Positions 23,777-32,595 of a stretch of DNA of 39,116 bases are shown piece by piece. The position numbers and the translations under genes were made by a program. This DNA is from Tardiphaga sp. (GTDB taxonomy: Bacteria > Pseudomonadota > Alphaproteobacteria > Rhizobiales > Xanthobacteraceae). Numbering within the stretch: the stretch's first letter is position 1; each line of letters opens with the position of its first letter. Where the stretch lies: positions 1-39,116 of the forward strand of contig NZ_JAQGJD010000401.1 of NCBI RefSeq assembly GCF_028290785.1, given 5' to 3'. The notes below the pieces were generated by a model. The model did not search any database, was not told the origin of the DNA, and saw nothing but the letters and a program-made list of their open reading frames with translations.

Positions 23777-24949
23777 ATGAAGCAGCAGATCAAATTGGCC
23801 GGCCTGGCCGTCCTGATGAGCGTCGCGGCCCAGCAGGCCGCTGCGCAGGAAAAGATCAAGGTCGGCGTGATTGTATCGCTGTCCGGCGCCGGCGCCGTGC
23901 TCGGCCAGCAGGCCCGCGACGGCTTCAACCTCGCCGTCAAGGACCTCGGCGGCAAGATGGGCGGCAAGGACGTCGAAGTCATCGTGGTCGATGACGAGTT
24001 GAAGCCCGATGTCGCCGTCACCAAGGTCAAGGGGCTGCTGGAGCGCGACAAGGTCGACTTCGTGGTCGGCCCGATCTTCTCCAACATCCTCGGCGCCATC
24101 CACAAGCCGGTGATCGAGAACAAGACCTTTCTGATCTCGCCAAATGCCGGTCCGTCCAGCTTCGCCGGCAAGGAATGCAGCCCGTACTTCTATGTCACCT
24201 CGTACCAGAACGACCAGATCCACCAGATCCTCGGCAAGGTCGCGCAGGACCGCGGCTACAAGAAGGTCTACCTGCTGACGCCGAACTACCAGGCAGGCAA
24301 GGACTTCGTCGCCGGCGTCAAGATGGACTTCAAGGGCGAGATCCTGGAAGAATCCTACCTGCCGCTCGGCACCCTCGACTTCCAGGCCGAACTGTCCAAA
24401 ATCGCTTCATTGAAGCCCGATGCGGTGTTGACCTTCATGCCGGGAGGCATGGGCGTGAACCTCGTGAAACAGTACAAGCAGGCCGGCCTGCTCGACCGCA
24501 TCCCGTTCCTGTCCACCTTCACCGTCGATGAATCCACCCTGCCGGCGCAGCAGGACGCGGCACTCGGCATGTTCGGCGGCTCGAACTGGGCGCCGACCCT
24601 CGACAATCCGCAGAACAAGAAGTTCGTCTCGGAATATGAGAAGACCTACAACAGCGTGCCCGCGACCTATGCCTTCCAGTCCTATGACGCGGCGATGCTG
24701 ATCAACAGCGCGGTCGTGGCACTGAAGGGCGACCTCTCCGACAAGACCAAGGTGGCCGCGGCCATGAAGAAGGCCGACTTCACCTCGCTGCGCGGCGGCT
24801 TCAAGTTCAGCGCCAACGGCTATCCCATTCAGGACTTCTACCTGACCAAGGTCGCCAAGCGCGCCGATGGCAAGTTCCAGACCGAGATCGTGGAGAAAGT
24901 GTTCACCAACTACGCCGATCGCTACGCCGCGAGCTGCACACCGCAGTAA
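23777..24949 (+). CDS. HAAT-type ABC importer, solute-binding protein (probable aromatic acid)
   Basis: A 390-residue periplasmic protein of the Peripla_BP_6 group. A signal peptide of about 24 residues (LAGLAVLMSVAAQQAAAQ) precedes IKVGVIVSLSGAGAVLGQQA, the family's usual start. In the middle, ISPNAGPSSFAGKECSPYFY and TSYQNDQ belong to the ligand-cleft region. GAGGAGAG precedes ATG 23777. It is the first of five importer genes in the order binding protein, two permeases, two ATPases. Family members in this genomic context (for example in Rhodopseudomonas) bind benzoate-like acids; a preference for anthranilate is inferred from the neighbours. A palindromic repeat at 24992-25114 separates it from the permease. 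Confidence 0.87.
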   Translation: MKQQIKLAGLAVLMSVAAQQAAAQEKIKVGVIVSLSGAGAVLGQQARDGFNLAVKDLGGKMGGKDVEVIVVDDELKPDVAVTKVKGLLERDKVDFVVGPIFSNILGAIHKPVIENKTFLISPNAGPSSFAGKECSPYFYVTSYQNDQIHQILGKVAQDRGYKKVYLLTPNYQAGKDFVAGVKMDFKGEILEESYLPLGTLDFQAELSKIASLKPDAVLTFMPGGMGVNLVKQYKQAGLLDRIPFLSTFTVDESTLPAQQDAALGMFGGSNWAPTLDNPQNKKFVSEYEKTYNSVPATYAFQSYDAAMLINSAVVALKGDLSDKTKVAAAMKKADFTSLRGGFKFSANGYPIQDFYLTKVAKRADGKFQTEIVEKVFTNYADRYAASCTPQ

Positions 24950-24991
24950 GCGACGCGCAACGGCCATCGAATGGCGATGGCCCATCAACAT

Positions 24992-25114
24992 GTCGCCCCC
25001 GCGAAAGCGGGGACCCATAACCACCGTCGATATAGTTGAAACGGCTTGCTTACGTCTCTGCCGTTTCGGCTTCCAATTCAGCGTGTATGGGTCCCCGCTT
25101 TCGCGGGGACGACG
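24992..25114. repeat. Palindromic repeat type B, copy 1
   Basis: Left arm GTCGCCCCCGCGAAAGCGGG and right arm CCCGCTTTCGCGGGGACGAC are inverted; each arm is itself a hairpin (CCCCGCGAAAGCGGGG). The position between a binding-protein gene and its permease resembles REP elements in other importers, which protect the upstream message. A second copy is at 37465-37587. Confidence 0.88.
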
Positions 25115-25156
25115 TCTGAGAGTTCTGCGCCGCCTGCGCAAGAAAACATTGATCGC

Positions 25157-26077
25157 ATGACCCTCACCCTTGCCCTCGTCCAGATCCTGAATGGCCTGCA
25201 GTTCGGGCTGATCCTGTTTCTGATCGCCGCCGGCTTGACGCTGGTGTTCGGTGTGATGGATTTCATCAACCTGGCGCACGGCGTGCAGTACATGGTCGGC
25301 GCCTATTTCGTCGCCGCCTTCACCGCCATGACCGGCAGCTTCCTGTATGGCCTGGCGCTGGCGCTGCCCGCGGCGCTGGGGTTCGGGCTGCTGCTCGAGG
25401 TGCTGATCTTCCGGCACCTGTATGACCGCAGCCATCTCGACCAGGTGCTGGCCACCTTCGGCGTCATCATCTTTCTCAACCAGGCGGTGAAGTTCGTCTG
25501 GGGCGCCGCCCCCCTCAACGTGCCGATCCCCGACGCGCTGTCCGGCACCATCGAGATCGCCGACGGCATGCTGTATCCGGTGTATCGCCTCGTCATTATC
25601 GCCGTCGGCCTCGGCGTCGGCCTCGCGTTGTACCTCGTTGTCAACAAAACCAAACTCGGCATGCTGGTGCGCGCCGGCGCCAGCAATGCGGCCATGGTCT
25701 CCGCGCTTGGCGTCAACATCCGGCTGCTGTTCACCATCGTGTTCGGCGTCGGAGCCATGCTGGCCGGCTTTGCCGGCGCCATGGTGGCGCCGATCCTCTC
25801 GGTGGAGCCCGGCATGGGCGACAACGTGCTGATCCTGGCCTTCGTGGTGATCGTGATCGGCGGCATCGGCTCGATCCGCGGCGCCTTCATCGCCGCCCTG
25901 CTAATCGGCCTGGTCGATACGCTCGGCCGCTTCTTTGCACCGACGCTGCTCAAGTTGCTGTTGGATCCTTCCACCGCCAGCCAGACCGGCCGCGCCATTG
26001 CGCCGATGCTGATCTACATCCTGATGGCTGCGGTCTTGTTCTTCCGGCCGTCCGGCCTGTTCCCGTCGAAGCACTAG
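25157..26077 (+). CDS. HAAT-type ABC importer, permease (LivH-like)
   Basis: A 306-residue membrane protein with about eight segments. It begins LALVQILNGLQFGLILFLIA and contains GLTLVFGVMDFINLAHGVQY, the opening hallmark of LivH permeases, and FVVIVIGGIGSIRGAFIAAL, the ATPase-coupling loop (the EAA-like region). The C terminus ends FRPSGLFPSKH, as in the family. ATG 25157 is taken because the family starts just before this first membrane segment; the frame extends into the repeat upstream. It is 6 bp from the second permease gene. Confidence 0.9.
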   Translation: MTLTLALVQILNGLQFGLILFLIAAGLTLVFGVMDFINLAHGVQYMVGAYFVAAFTAMTGSFLYGLALALPAALGFGLLLEVLIFRHLYDRSHLDQVLATFGVIIFLNQAVKFVWGAAPLNVPIPDALSGTIEIADGMLYPVYRLVIIAVGLGVGLALYLVVNKTKLGMLVRAGASNAAMVSALGVNIRLLFTIVFGVGAMLAGFAGAMVAPILSVEPGMGDNVLILAFVVIVIGGIGSIRGAFIAALLIGLVDTLGRFFAPTLLKLLLDPSTASQTGRAIAPMLIYILMAAVLFFRPSGLFPSKH

Positions 26078-26083
26078 CGGGAC

Positions 26084-27073
26084 ATGGCCGTGAACGATCT
26101 CATCGACCTCAACGCTTCCCCTGCCCTCGGCGTTCCCGCGCGCGCGCGGCGCGTCGTCATCCTGCCGCTGATCATCTTTGTGCTGTTCGCTCTGGTGCCG
26201 TTGGCCGGCCTGTGGGGATCGCAGGGTTTTGTGCTCTCCATCGTCACCCGCATCATGGTGCTGGCGCTGGCCGCGATGTCGCTCGATCTCCTGATCGGCT
26301 ACGGCGCCATGATCTCGTTCGGCCATGCCGCCTTCGTCGGCCTCGGCGCCTACAGCGTCGCGATCCTGTCGAGCCACGGCATCACCGACGGTTTTGTGCA
26401 TCTCGGCGTGGCGCTGTCCGTCTCTTTCGTGTTCGCGCTCATCACCGGCGCGATCTCGCTGCGCACCAAGGGCGTCTACTTCATCATGATCACGCTGGCG
26501 TTCGGCCAGATGCTGTACTTTCTGGGCACCTCGCTCGCCGCCTATGGCGGCGACGACGGGTTGACGCTGGCGTCGCGCAGCACGCTGCTCGGCTCAAAGC
26601 TCCTGAAGAACGACGTCGTGCTGTATTACGTCGTGTTCGGCTTTCTGCTCGGTGCCTACCTGCTGCTGCGCGGCATCGTCGCCTCGCGCTTCGGCCGGGT
26701 GCTGCGCGGCATCCGCGAGAACCCGGTGCGCATGGAAGCGATCGGCTTCGCGCCGTACCGCTATCAGCTCACCGCCTATGTCATCGCCGGCATGATCGCC
26801 GCGGTGGCCGGCTGCCTGCTCGCCAACCAGACCGAATTCGTCAGCCCGGCCTATGCCAGCTGGCAGCGCTCCGGCGATCTGATCTTCGCGATCGTGCTCG
26901 GCGGCCTCGGCTCGCTGCACGGCGCGATCATCGGCGCCGCGGCGTTCAGCCTGCTGGCGGATATCTTGTCGCATTACACGGAGCATTGGGCACTGCTGTT
27001 CGGTCCGATCCTGATCCTCGTCGTGCTGTTCGCGCGCGGCGGTATCGGCGGCCTACTGGGGAGCAAGTCATGA
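26084..27073 (+). CDS. HAAT-type ABC importer, permease (LivM-like)
   Basis: A 329-residue membrane protein with 8-10 segments. Landmarks are MSLDLLIGYGAMISFGHAAF, the typical LivM opening, LRTKGVYFIMITLAFGQMLY, and SGDLIFAIVLGGLGSLHGAI, the coupling loop. Its stop codon overlaps the start of the ATPase gene (ATGA). It pairs with the LivH-like permease as a heterodimeric channel. The first 25 residues are a polar cytoplasmic extension. Confidence 0.9.
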   Translation: MAVNDLIDLNASPALGVPARARRVVILPLIIFVLFALVPLAGLWGSQGFVLSIVTRIMVLALAAMSLDLLIGYGAMISFGHAAFVGLGAYSVAILSSHGITDGFVHLGVALSVSFVFALITGAISLRTKGVYFIMITLAFGQMLYFLGTSLAAYGGDDGLTLASRSTLLGSKLLKNDVVLYYVVFGFLLGAYLLLRGIVASRFGRVLRGIRENPVRMEAIGFAPYRYQLTAYVIAGMIAAVAGCLLANQTEFVSPAYASWQRSGDLIFAIVLGGLGSLHGAIIGAAAFSLLADILSHYTEHWALLFGPILILVVLFARGGIGGLLGSKS

Positions 27074-27822
27074 GCATCGCGCCCCTGCAATTGAAGAACC
27101 TGCGCAAAAGTTACGGCGCGCTCGTCGTCACCGACGACGTTTCGTTGAACATCGAGGCCGGCGAATTGCATGCCATCATCGGGCCGAACGGCGCCGGCAA
27201 GACCACGCTGATCCACCAGATCTCCGGTCTGGCAAAATCCGACTCCGGCCGCATCATCTTCGACGGCGACGACGTGTCGAAACTGCCGATGAACGCCCGC
27301 GCCAAGCTCGGCCTGGTGCGCTCGTTCCAGATCACCTCGATCCTGCCGCGTTTCTCAGCGCTGGAGAATGTCGCGCTCGCAGTGCAGGCGCGTTCGGGCT
27401 CCAGCTTCTCGTTCTTCGGCAACGCCGCGGCGGAACCCGAGCTCAACGACATTGCGATGGCGCTGCTGGCCCGCTTCGGCCTCGCCTCGCGCGCCGACGT
27501 CCCCGCCGGCCAGATGTCGCACGGCGAAAAGCGCCAGCTCGAAATCGCCATCGCGCTCGCCGCCAAACCAAAACTGCTGCTGCTCGACGAGCCACTCGCC
27601 GGCACCAGCCATGATGAATCGCAGCGCCTCATCAACACGCTGCAGGAGCTGCGCCGCGAATTGCCTATCGTGCTGATCGAGCACGACATGGACGCCGTGT
27701 TCGCGCTGGCCGATCGCGTCTCGGTGCTGGTCTATGGCCGCATCATCGCCTCCGGCACGCCGCAGAGCATCCGCGACAACCCGGATGTGCGCGCCGCCTA
27801 TCTCGGCGAGGAGGCGCTCTGA
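27070..27822 (+). CDS. HAAT-type ABC importer, ATPase (LivG-like)
   Basis: A 250-residue ABC ATPase. Walker A GPNGAGKT (38-45), Q-loop in SFQITSILPRFSALENV, signature MSHGEKRQLEIA (the LivG form of LSGGQ), Walker B LLLLDEPLAG, and H-loop in VLIEHDMDAVF. The C-terminal VSVLVYGRIIASGTP matches the family. ATG 27070 overlaps the permease stop; its own TGA overlaps the next ATG (TGATG), so the genes are tightly coupled. Confidence 0.92.
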   Translation: MSIAPLQLKNLRKSYGALVVTDDVSLNIEAGELHAIIGPNGAGKTTLIHQISGLAKSDSGRIIFDGDDVSKLPMNARAKLGLVRSFQITSILPRFSALENVALAVQARSGSSFSFFGNAAAEPELNDIAMALLARFGLASRADVPAGQMSHGEKRQLEIAIALAAKPKLLLLDEPLAGTSHDESQRLINTLQELRRELPIVLIEHDMDAVFALADRVSVLVYGRIIASGTPQSIRDNPDVRAAYLGEEAL

Positions 27823-28520
27823 TGCTCGATGTCACCAACCTGCAGGCCGCCTACGGCGCCGCGAAAGTGCTGTTCGATATCTCGCTGAATATCGCCGCCG
27901 GCGAAGTCGTGACCCTGCTCGGCCGCAACGGCATGGGCAAGACCACCACCATCAACACCATCATGGGGCTGCTGCATCCGACCGGCGGCAGCGTTTCGTT
28001 CGACGGCCAGAAGCTCACCGGCCTGCCGTCCTACAAGATCGCCCAGGCCGGCATCGGCCTGGTGCCGGAAGGCCGCCAGATCTTTCCGACGCTCACCGTG
28101 GAGGAAAACCTGCTGGCCACCGCCGCGGTGCGCCGCCCGCCGGCGCGGTGGACGTTGACAGACATCTACGAGCTGTTTCCGCGGCTGAAGGAACGCCGCA
28201 GCAATCTCGGCACGCAGTTGTCCGGCGGCGAGCAGCAGATGCTGGCGGTCGGCCGCGCGCTGATGACCAATCCGAAACTCCTGATCCTCGATGAAGCGAC
28301 CGAGGGTCTCGCGCCCTTGATCCGGCTGGAAATCTGGAACTGCCTGAAGAAGCTCAAGGCCGAGCACCAGTCGATCCTGGTCATCGACAAGAACGTCGAT
28401 GCCCTCGCCGCGTTCGCCGACCGTCACGTCATTATCGAAAAGGGCCGCGTGGTCTGGACCGGCACCACGGCCGAACTGAAGGCCGATCCCACCATCAAGG
28501 ATCGGTTTCTGCATGTATAG
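27822..28520 (+). CDS. HAAT-type ABC importer, ATPase (LivF-like)
   Basis: A 232-residue ABC ATPase. Walker A GRNGMGKT (34-41), the LivF-specific VPEGRQIFPTLTVEENL, signature LSGGEQQMLAVGRAL, Walker B LLILDEATEGLAP. At the H-loop position the sequence is SILVIDKNVDAL, with Lys-Asn instead of a His; this replacement is common in LivF proteins, which form an asymmetric pair with LivG. It ends 162 bp before the first cupin gene, with a palindromic repeat between. Confidence 0.92.
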   Translation: MLDVTNLQAAYGAAKVLFDISLNIAAGEVVTLLGRNGMGKTTTINTIMGLLHPTGGSVSFDGQKLTGLPSYKIAQAGIGLVPEGRQIFPTLTVEENLLATAAVRRPPARWTLTDIYELFPRLKERRSNLGTQLSGGEQQMLAVGRALMTNPKLLILDEATEGLAPLIRLEIWNCLKKLKAEHQSILVIDKNVDALAAFADRHVIIEKGRVVWTGTTAELKADPTIKDRFLHV

Positions 28521-28541
28521 TTACAAACGCATACTATCTGT

Positions 28542-28643
28542 CGTCATGGCCGGGCGAACGCGAAGCTCCGCTTCGCGCGATGTCCCGGCCATCCACGATG
28601 TCACGCGCTGGCGTGGATGCCCGGCATAACGCCGGGCATGACG
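28542..28643. repeat. Palindromic repeat type C, copy 3
   Basis: It runs from CGTCATGGCCGGGCG to CGCCGGGCATGACG, with inner inverted blocks CCATCCACG and CGTGGATGCC. It separates the importer genes from the cupin gene and may reduce read-through. Confidence 0.78.
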
Positions 28644-28682
28644 GCCGAGAGAAGCGCGCTCAATTACTAAAGGGAGAACCAA

Positions 28683-29138
28683 ATGAAAACCGAAACCGCT
28701 GGCATCACGCGCGCCAACGAGGGCATGCAGGGCATTACCTGGCACATCCTCGGCCAGACCTATGTGCCGAAGACCTGCACCGAGGATTCTTTCTCGTGGC
28801 ACGCTACCTTCCCGCCCGGCACCTTCGTGCCGCCGCACATCCATCCCGACCAGGAGGAGTATCTGTACATCCTCGAGGGCAAGCTCGACTTCATGCTGGG
28901 TGGCGCCGACGCGCAGGCCACGCCGGGCGACCTGGTGCGGCTGCCGCGCGGCGTGCCGCACGGCATTTTCAACAAGTCGGACCAATCCGCCAAGGTGCTG
29001 TTCTGGGTATCGCCAACGCGCCGGCTCTACGACCTGTTCTGGGGCATCCATAACATGAAGGACCAGAACCCCGGCGACGTCGTGGCGCTGGCCGCCGAGC
29101 ACAACATCCACTTCCTGCCGCCGCCTCCGGGCGCCTGA
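28683..29138 (+). CDS. Single-domain cupin, paralogue 1
   Basis: A 151-residue cupin. Motif 1 is GTFVPPHIHPDQEEYLYILEG, here His52, His54 and Glu58; motif 2 is GDLVRLPRGVPHGIFN with His93. All four usual metal ligands are present. It shares with the gene at 36993 the positions of every ligand, the start of the fold (W-x-ILGQ) and the end (LAAEHNIHFLPPP against VSAEHEVNFLPPE). Cupins of this size may be dioxygenases, isomerases, decarboxylases or ligand sensors. AGGGAGA precedes ATG 28683. It follows the importer operon, and is likely part of the same regulon. Function is not predictable from the fold, but both copies flank the aromatic genes. Confidence 0.8.
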   Translation: MKTETAGITRANEGMQGITWHILGQTYVPKTCTEDSFSWHATFPPGTFVPPHIHPDQEEYLYILEGKLDFMLGGADAQATPGDLVRLPRGVPHGIFNKSDQSAKVLFWVSPTRRLYDLFWGIHNMKDQNPGDVVALAAEHNIHFLPPPPGA

Positions 29139-29152
29139 GCCAACACGACTGG

Positions 29153-31039
29153 CTACCTGCAGCTATAGCTGCTGGCCTGTGTCGCCGGCCCGCTGCCGTT
29201 CCAGGTCGTCATCTGCGGATAGACGCAGACCGGATAGGTGACGCTGTTGTCGCGTGACGTCAGCACGATCTCGCCGGGCGCGGATCCCTTCTCCACCCAA
29301 TCGACCAGGGCGGTGAATAGCTGATCCTGCTCCCGCGTCGGGGTCTGGTTGGCGTTGCCAGGCAGTTTCGGCAGCGGCACCGTATCATTGCGGCCGTTCA
29401 CGGTGTAGCCGCGGCCCTGCGAGCTGTGCGCCACGCCCGGCAGCAGGTACATCCGCATGAACTTTTGCACCTCATCATGGCCGCCCATCGCCGCCGCCAC
29501 GCGCTCATGATAGTTGACGCTGCCAGCCGGCGGAATCGCGTCATCGGCCAGACCGTTATACACCACCACCTTGCGGCCGAGATCGCGCAGCCTGGTCAGG
29601 TCCGTCTTGTCCGTACCGAGGTCGCTGAACAAGGTCGGCTGCAAGGCGACGTACTTGTTCATGACGTCGGCGAGGCCGCGATAGTCGAGCTGCTGCCACT
29701 TGTTTCTGACCGCGGTCGATGCGTTCGTGATCGGGATCGCCGATGTCGCACTGGCGTCGGCAGCGTATCCGACATCCTGCAGCGCCATGGCGGTGCCGTC
29801 CGTGGACGCGCTGGTGATCAGCAGGCCAATCGCCGTCCCCTTGGTGAAGGTCCACCATAACTGCCCGGCGCCAAGCGATTTGCCGCCACGGCTGGCCGGC
29901 GTCTGCGTTGGGTCGAAGCTGCCGTCGACGGTGGCGCCAAACCAGATCTTGTCCAGCGCAATCGCTTCCTTGAGGCTCATGCAGGTCGCGGCATCGGCGT
30001 TGCTGCCTGTCACGCCGGTGCCGGCCACGCCGGCGCACAGGGCAGCGGCGTCGCGCGCCGGGTCGTAATCGCACGCGAACGGATTGAGCAGAAAACCGAG
30101 CCCTGCCTTGTCGCATGCCGCCACAGCGCGTTTGTTCGCCGCATCCACTTTCGCGGCAAAGGCCGCGGCCTCGGGCTTGTTCGCCGCCGTATAACCGAGG
30201 TCGGTCTTCATGACGAGCTGGGCGTACAGAACGGTCGTGCTGAACTTGGGGATGCTCAACGCCGGCGCGGCGATCATGTAGCCGTCGTAGAGTTCGGGGT
30301 ATTCCTGGACGATCTTGTAACCCTGCCGGCCACCCTGGGAATGACCGTCGTAGTACGTAAATTTCGGCGTCTTGCCGTAATACAGCGTGGTCAGTTGCTT
30401 GGTCTTGACCGCCTGTTCGACCATCGCGCGCACGGAGAAATCGCGCAGGCCTTCGGCATTGACCTTGCCGTCCGACAGAAACGCGAACGAGCCGTCCTGG
30501 TACCAGGGCTGCCCCGCATCGGTGGTGCCCGACGCGTATCCGATATTGGCATTGACGATAGCCGGCACCTTGCTGCCGATCTTGTCGGCAAAGCGATGTC
30601 CGCCGCCCACCCAGCCGCCGCCGCCATAATTGCGAATGCGTTCGTTCCAGTTGACATGGGTCGGCAGCCACACCTCGATGCCGATGCCGGCAGAATAGGA
30701 GCGCGCGGTCGGATCTTTTTCCGCGGTGACGCCCGGCCCGACCAGCAACTTGACCAGGCAGAGGTCCGCAGCGGCGGTCACCGGCTTGGCCGCATCGGGC
30801 GACTGCAGTTCCTCCCCCTTTTTCACGAGGCGGACGGCGACAACGCTTGTATCTTTGTCCGGATGGAAGGCCGTCTTGATACCATCGTCGCAGGCGAGCG
30901 GATCCGCAAGCGCCGGCGCCACGCCAAAGCTGGCTGCCAGTAGCAGCACCGCGGCCTGCGCGAACCGGCGTGCTTGCCGCAACCCGGCGACGGGGTTGTC
31001 GAAATTCGAGGACGAGCGAGTCGCGTTTTGATAGTTCAT
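29153..31039 (-). CDS. Tannase/feruloyl-esterase family secreted hydrolase, lacking the family disulfide
   Basis: A 628-residue protein with a signal peptide at about 22-46 (AQAAVLLLAASFGVAPALA), preceded by a polar N terminus. The body is a tannase-family alpha/beta hydrolase: nucleophile Ser234 in GHSQGGRQG, acid Asp499 or Asp500 in YNGLADDAIPP, base His538 in LPGVAHSSQG. In typical members the residue before the Ser and the one after the His are Cys and form a disulfide (the CS-D-HC motif); here they are His233 and Ser539, so that bond is missing. Family enzymes hydrolyse gallate, ferulate or related aryl esters outside the cytoplasm. ATG 31039 is preceded by GGGGTG; ATG 31054 is the alternative. 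It is convergent with cupin 1. Confidence 0.78.
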   Translation of the reverse strand: MNYQNATRSSSNFDNPVAGLRQARRFAQAAVLLLAASFGVAPALADPLACDDGIKTAFHPDKDTSVVAVRLVKKGEELQSPDAAKPVTAAADLCLVKLLVGPGVTAEKDPTARSYSAGIGIEVWLPTHVNWNERIRNYGGGGWVGGGHRFADKIGSKVPAIVNANIGYASGTTDAGQPWYQDGSFAFLSDGKVNAEGLRDFSVRAMVEQAVKTKQLTTLYYGKTPKFTYYDGHSQGGRQGYKIVQEYPELYDGYMIAAPALSIPKFSTTVLYAQLVMKTDLGYTAANKPEAAAFAAKVDAANKRAVAACDKAGLGFLLNPFACDYDPARDAAALCAGVAGTGVTGSNADAATCMSLKEAIALDKIWFGATVDGSFDPTQTPASRGGKSLGAGQLWWTFTKGTAIGLLITSASTDGTAMALQDVGYAADASATSAIPITNASTAVRNKWQQLDYRGLADVMNKYVALQPTLFSDLGTDKTDLTRLRDLGRKVVVYNGLADDAIPPAGSVNYHERVAAAMGGHDEVQKFMRMYLLPGVAHSSQGRGYTVNGRNDTVPLPKLPGNANQTPTREQDQLFTALVDWVEKGSAPGEIVLTSRDNSVTYPVCVYPQMTTWNGSGPATQASSYSCR

Positions 31040-31070
31040 CGAACGACACCCCATCGAGCCAAACTAACAA

Positions 31071-31087
31071 CCGCTATGCCGTAGCGG
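31071..31087. other. Short perfect inverted repeat upstream of the tannase-family gene
   Basis: CCGCTA-TGCCG-TAGCGG, 6-bp arms, located 32 bp upstream of the tannase ATG and 129 bp downstream of the flavin monooxygenase stop. It could be an operator or a weak hairpin; there is no T-run. Confidence 0.35.
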
Positions 31088-31215
31088 GCGCCGCAGGAGA
31101 TGGAGAGATCGGGGACTTTGTCAAGCGGGCCAGACGACCGCCATCTTTGCACTGCAACATGAGCGGCAGCGCAGCCAGTCGCCCAGGACGGGTCCGGTGC
31201 TCGCGCAGGCGCAGC

Positions 31216-32466
31216 CTATCCCCCCACCACCGACAATCCCGGCAGCGCCGCGAACCCCGCCTTGCTGGCGTAGCCGCGCACGATGGCTTCGCGTTGCGCG
31301 TAGCTCAGCACGTGATCGACATGGTCGAAGCCGTCCGGCGCCAGTTGCTCCACGGCGTCGATGACGCCTTCGGGGCCGCCGCGGCGGTTAGCGCGGACGA
31401 TCTCGGCGGTCATCGGCAGCCGCTTCTTCTCATAGGCCACCAACGCGTGGCGCGGATGCTCGGCATAGGCCAGCGCATCAGCCAGCGCGCGGGCATCCAG
31501 GATCGCCTGCGAGGCGCCGTTGGAGCCGACCGGATACATCGGATGCGCGGCGTCGCCGAGCAGTGTGACGCGGCCGCTCGACCAGTACGGCAGCGGATCG
31601 CGGTCGCAGCACGGATATTCCCAGAACTCCGGCGTCGCCGTGATCAAAGCGGGCACGTCGATATGCGGCACCTTGAAGCGCGCCACATGCGGCATCAGTT
31701 CGTCGCGCTTGCCGGGGCGCGACCAGTCCTCGCGGCGCGGCGGCAACGTGCCGCCTTCGCCGATCTTCACCAGCACCGCCCAGTTGGTCAGCCGGTTGCC
31801 CGGCGTCAGCCCCTCGGCGATCGGATACACCACCACCTTGGCATGCAGCCCGCCGGCGACGATCATCGAATCGCCGGTGAGGAATTTCGGCCAGTCGCGC
31901 GCGCCGCGCCACAACATCAGCCCGTTCCAGACCGGCGCGCCCTCCTCGGGAAACAGCGTGCTGCGCACTTTCGAGTGAATGCCGTCGGCGCCGATCAGAA
32001 TGTCGCCGCGGACGGTTTCCACATGCGCGCCGGAACGGTCGAAGAAGTGCGCGGTGACGCCGCCCTCGTCCTGGCTGAAGGCGCCGAGCCGGCGTCCGGT
32101 GTGGATCGCGTCCTTGCCGAGACGCGTTTCGACGGCAGCGTGAATGACGCTCTGCAGCCGGCCGCGGTGGATCGAGAATTGCGGCACGTCATGGCCGGCA
32201 CCATAGCCGCGGGTCTCGCGCCAGACTTCCTGGCCGTGGCGGTTGAGGTAGTGCAGTTCGTCGGTGCGGATCGCCACGGCATCGAGCGCATCGAGCAGGC
32301 CGAGCCCGGCGAGTTCGCGGATCGCATGCGGCAGCGTGTTGATACCGACGCCAAGTTCGCGGATCGATTCCGACTGCTCATAGAGCTCGCAGTGGATGCC
32401 CCGCGCCCGCAACATGAGTGCGGTGGTGAGCCCGCCGACGCCGCCACCCACGATGATCGCTTTCAT
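31216..32466 (-). CDS. Flavin-dependent aromatic monooxygenase (PhzS/salicylate-hydroxylase-like)
   Basis: A 416-residue class A flavoprotein monooxygenase. FAD-binding motif GGGVGG at 7-12, then ELYEQSESIRELGVGINTLP, the middle GADGIHSKVR (DG motif), and LLGDAAHPMYPVGSNGASQA (GD motif). The group includes PhzS, salicylate and 6-hydroxynicotinate hydroxylases, and uses NAD(P)H and O2 to hydroxylate an aromatic ring. ATG 32466 is the natural start, since the FAD motif follows at once; an upstream extension would run into repeat A3. It follows the fusion enzyme gene in the same direction, separated by that repeat. Its place in the pathway is unclear: it might feed in a related aromatic acid. 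Confidence 0.8.
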   Translation of the reverse strand: MKAIIVGGGVGGLTTALMLRARGIHCELYEQSESIRELGVGINTLPHAIRELAGLGLLDALDAVAIRTDELHYLNRHGQEVWRETRGYGAGHDVPQFSIHRGRLQSVIHAAVETRLGKDAIHTGRRLGAFSQDEGGVTAHFFDRSGAHVETVRGDILIGADGIHSKVRSTLFPEEGAPVWNGLMLWRGARDWPKFLTGDSMIVAGGLHAKVVVYPIAEGLTPGNRLTNWAVLVKIGEGGTLPPRREDWSRPGKRDELMPHVARFKVPHIDVPALITATPEFWEYPCCDRDPLPYWSSGRVTLLGDAAHPMYPVGSNGASQAILDARALADALAYAEHPRHALVAYEKKRLPMTAEIVRANRRGGPEGVIDAVEQLAPDGFDHVDHVLSYAQREAIVRGYASKAGFAALPGLSVVGG

Positions 32467-32492
32467 CGGTCTACTCCACTGAGAGTGATGCC

Positions 32493-32568
32493 GTAGGATG
32501 GGTTGAGCCCTTGCGAAACCCATCGACATCGGCTGATGGGTTTCGCGAAGACGCTCAACCCATCCTAC
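32493..32568. repeat. Palindromic repeat type A, copy 3
   Basis: GTAGGATGGGTTGAGCCCTT at the left and CTCAACCCATCCTAC at the right, with inner GCGAAACCCATC / GATGGGTTTCGC arms. It is 27 bp after the stop of the fusion enzyme gene. Confidence 0.88.
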
Positions 32569-32595
32569 AATCTTCCGCTAGCCTCGCATGCAGCC

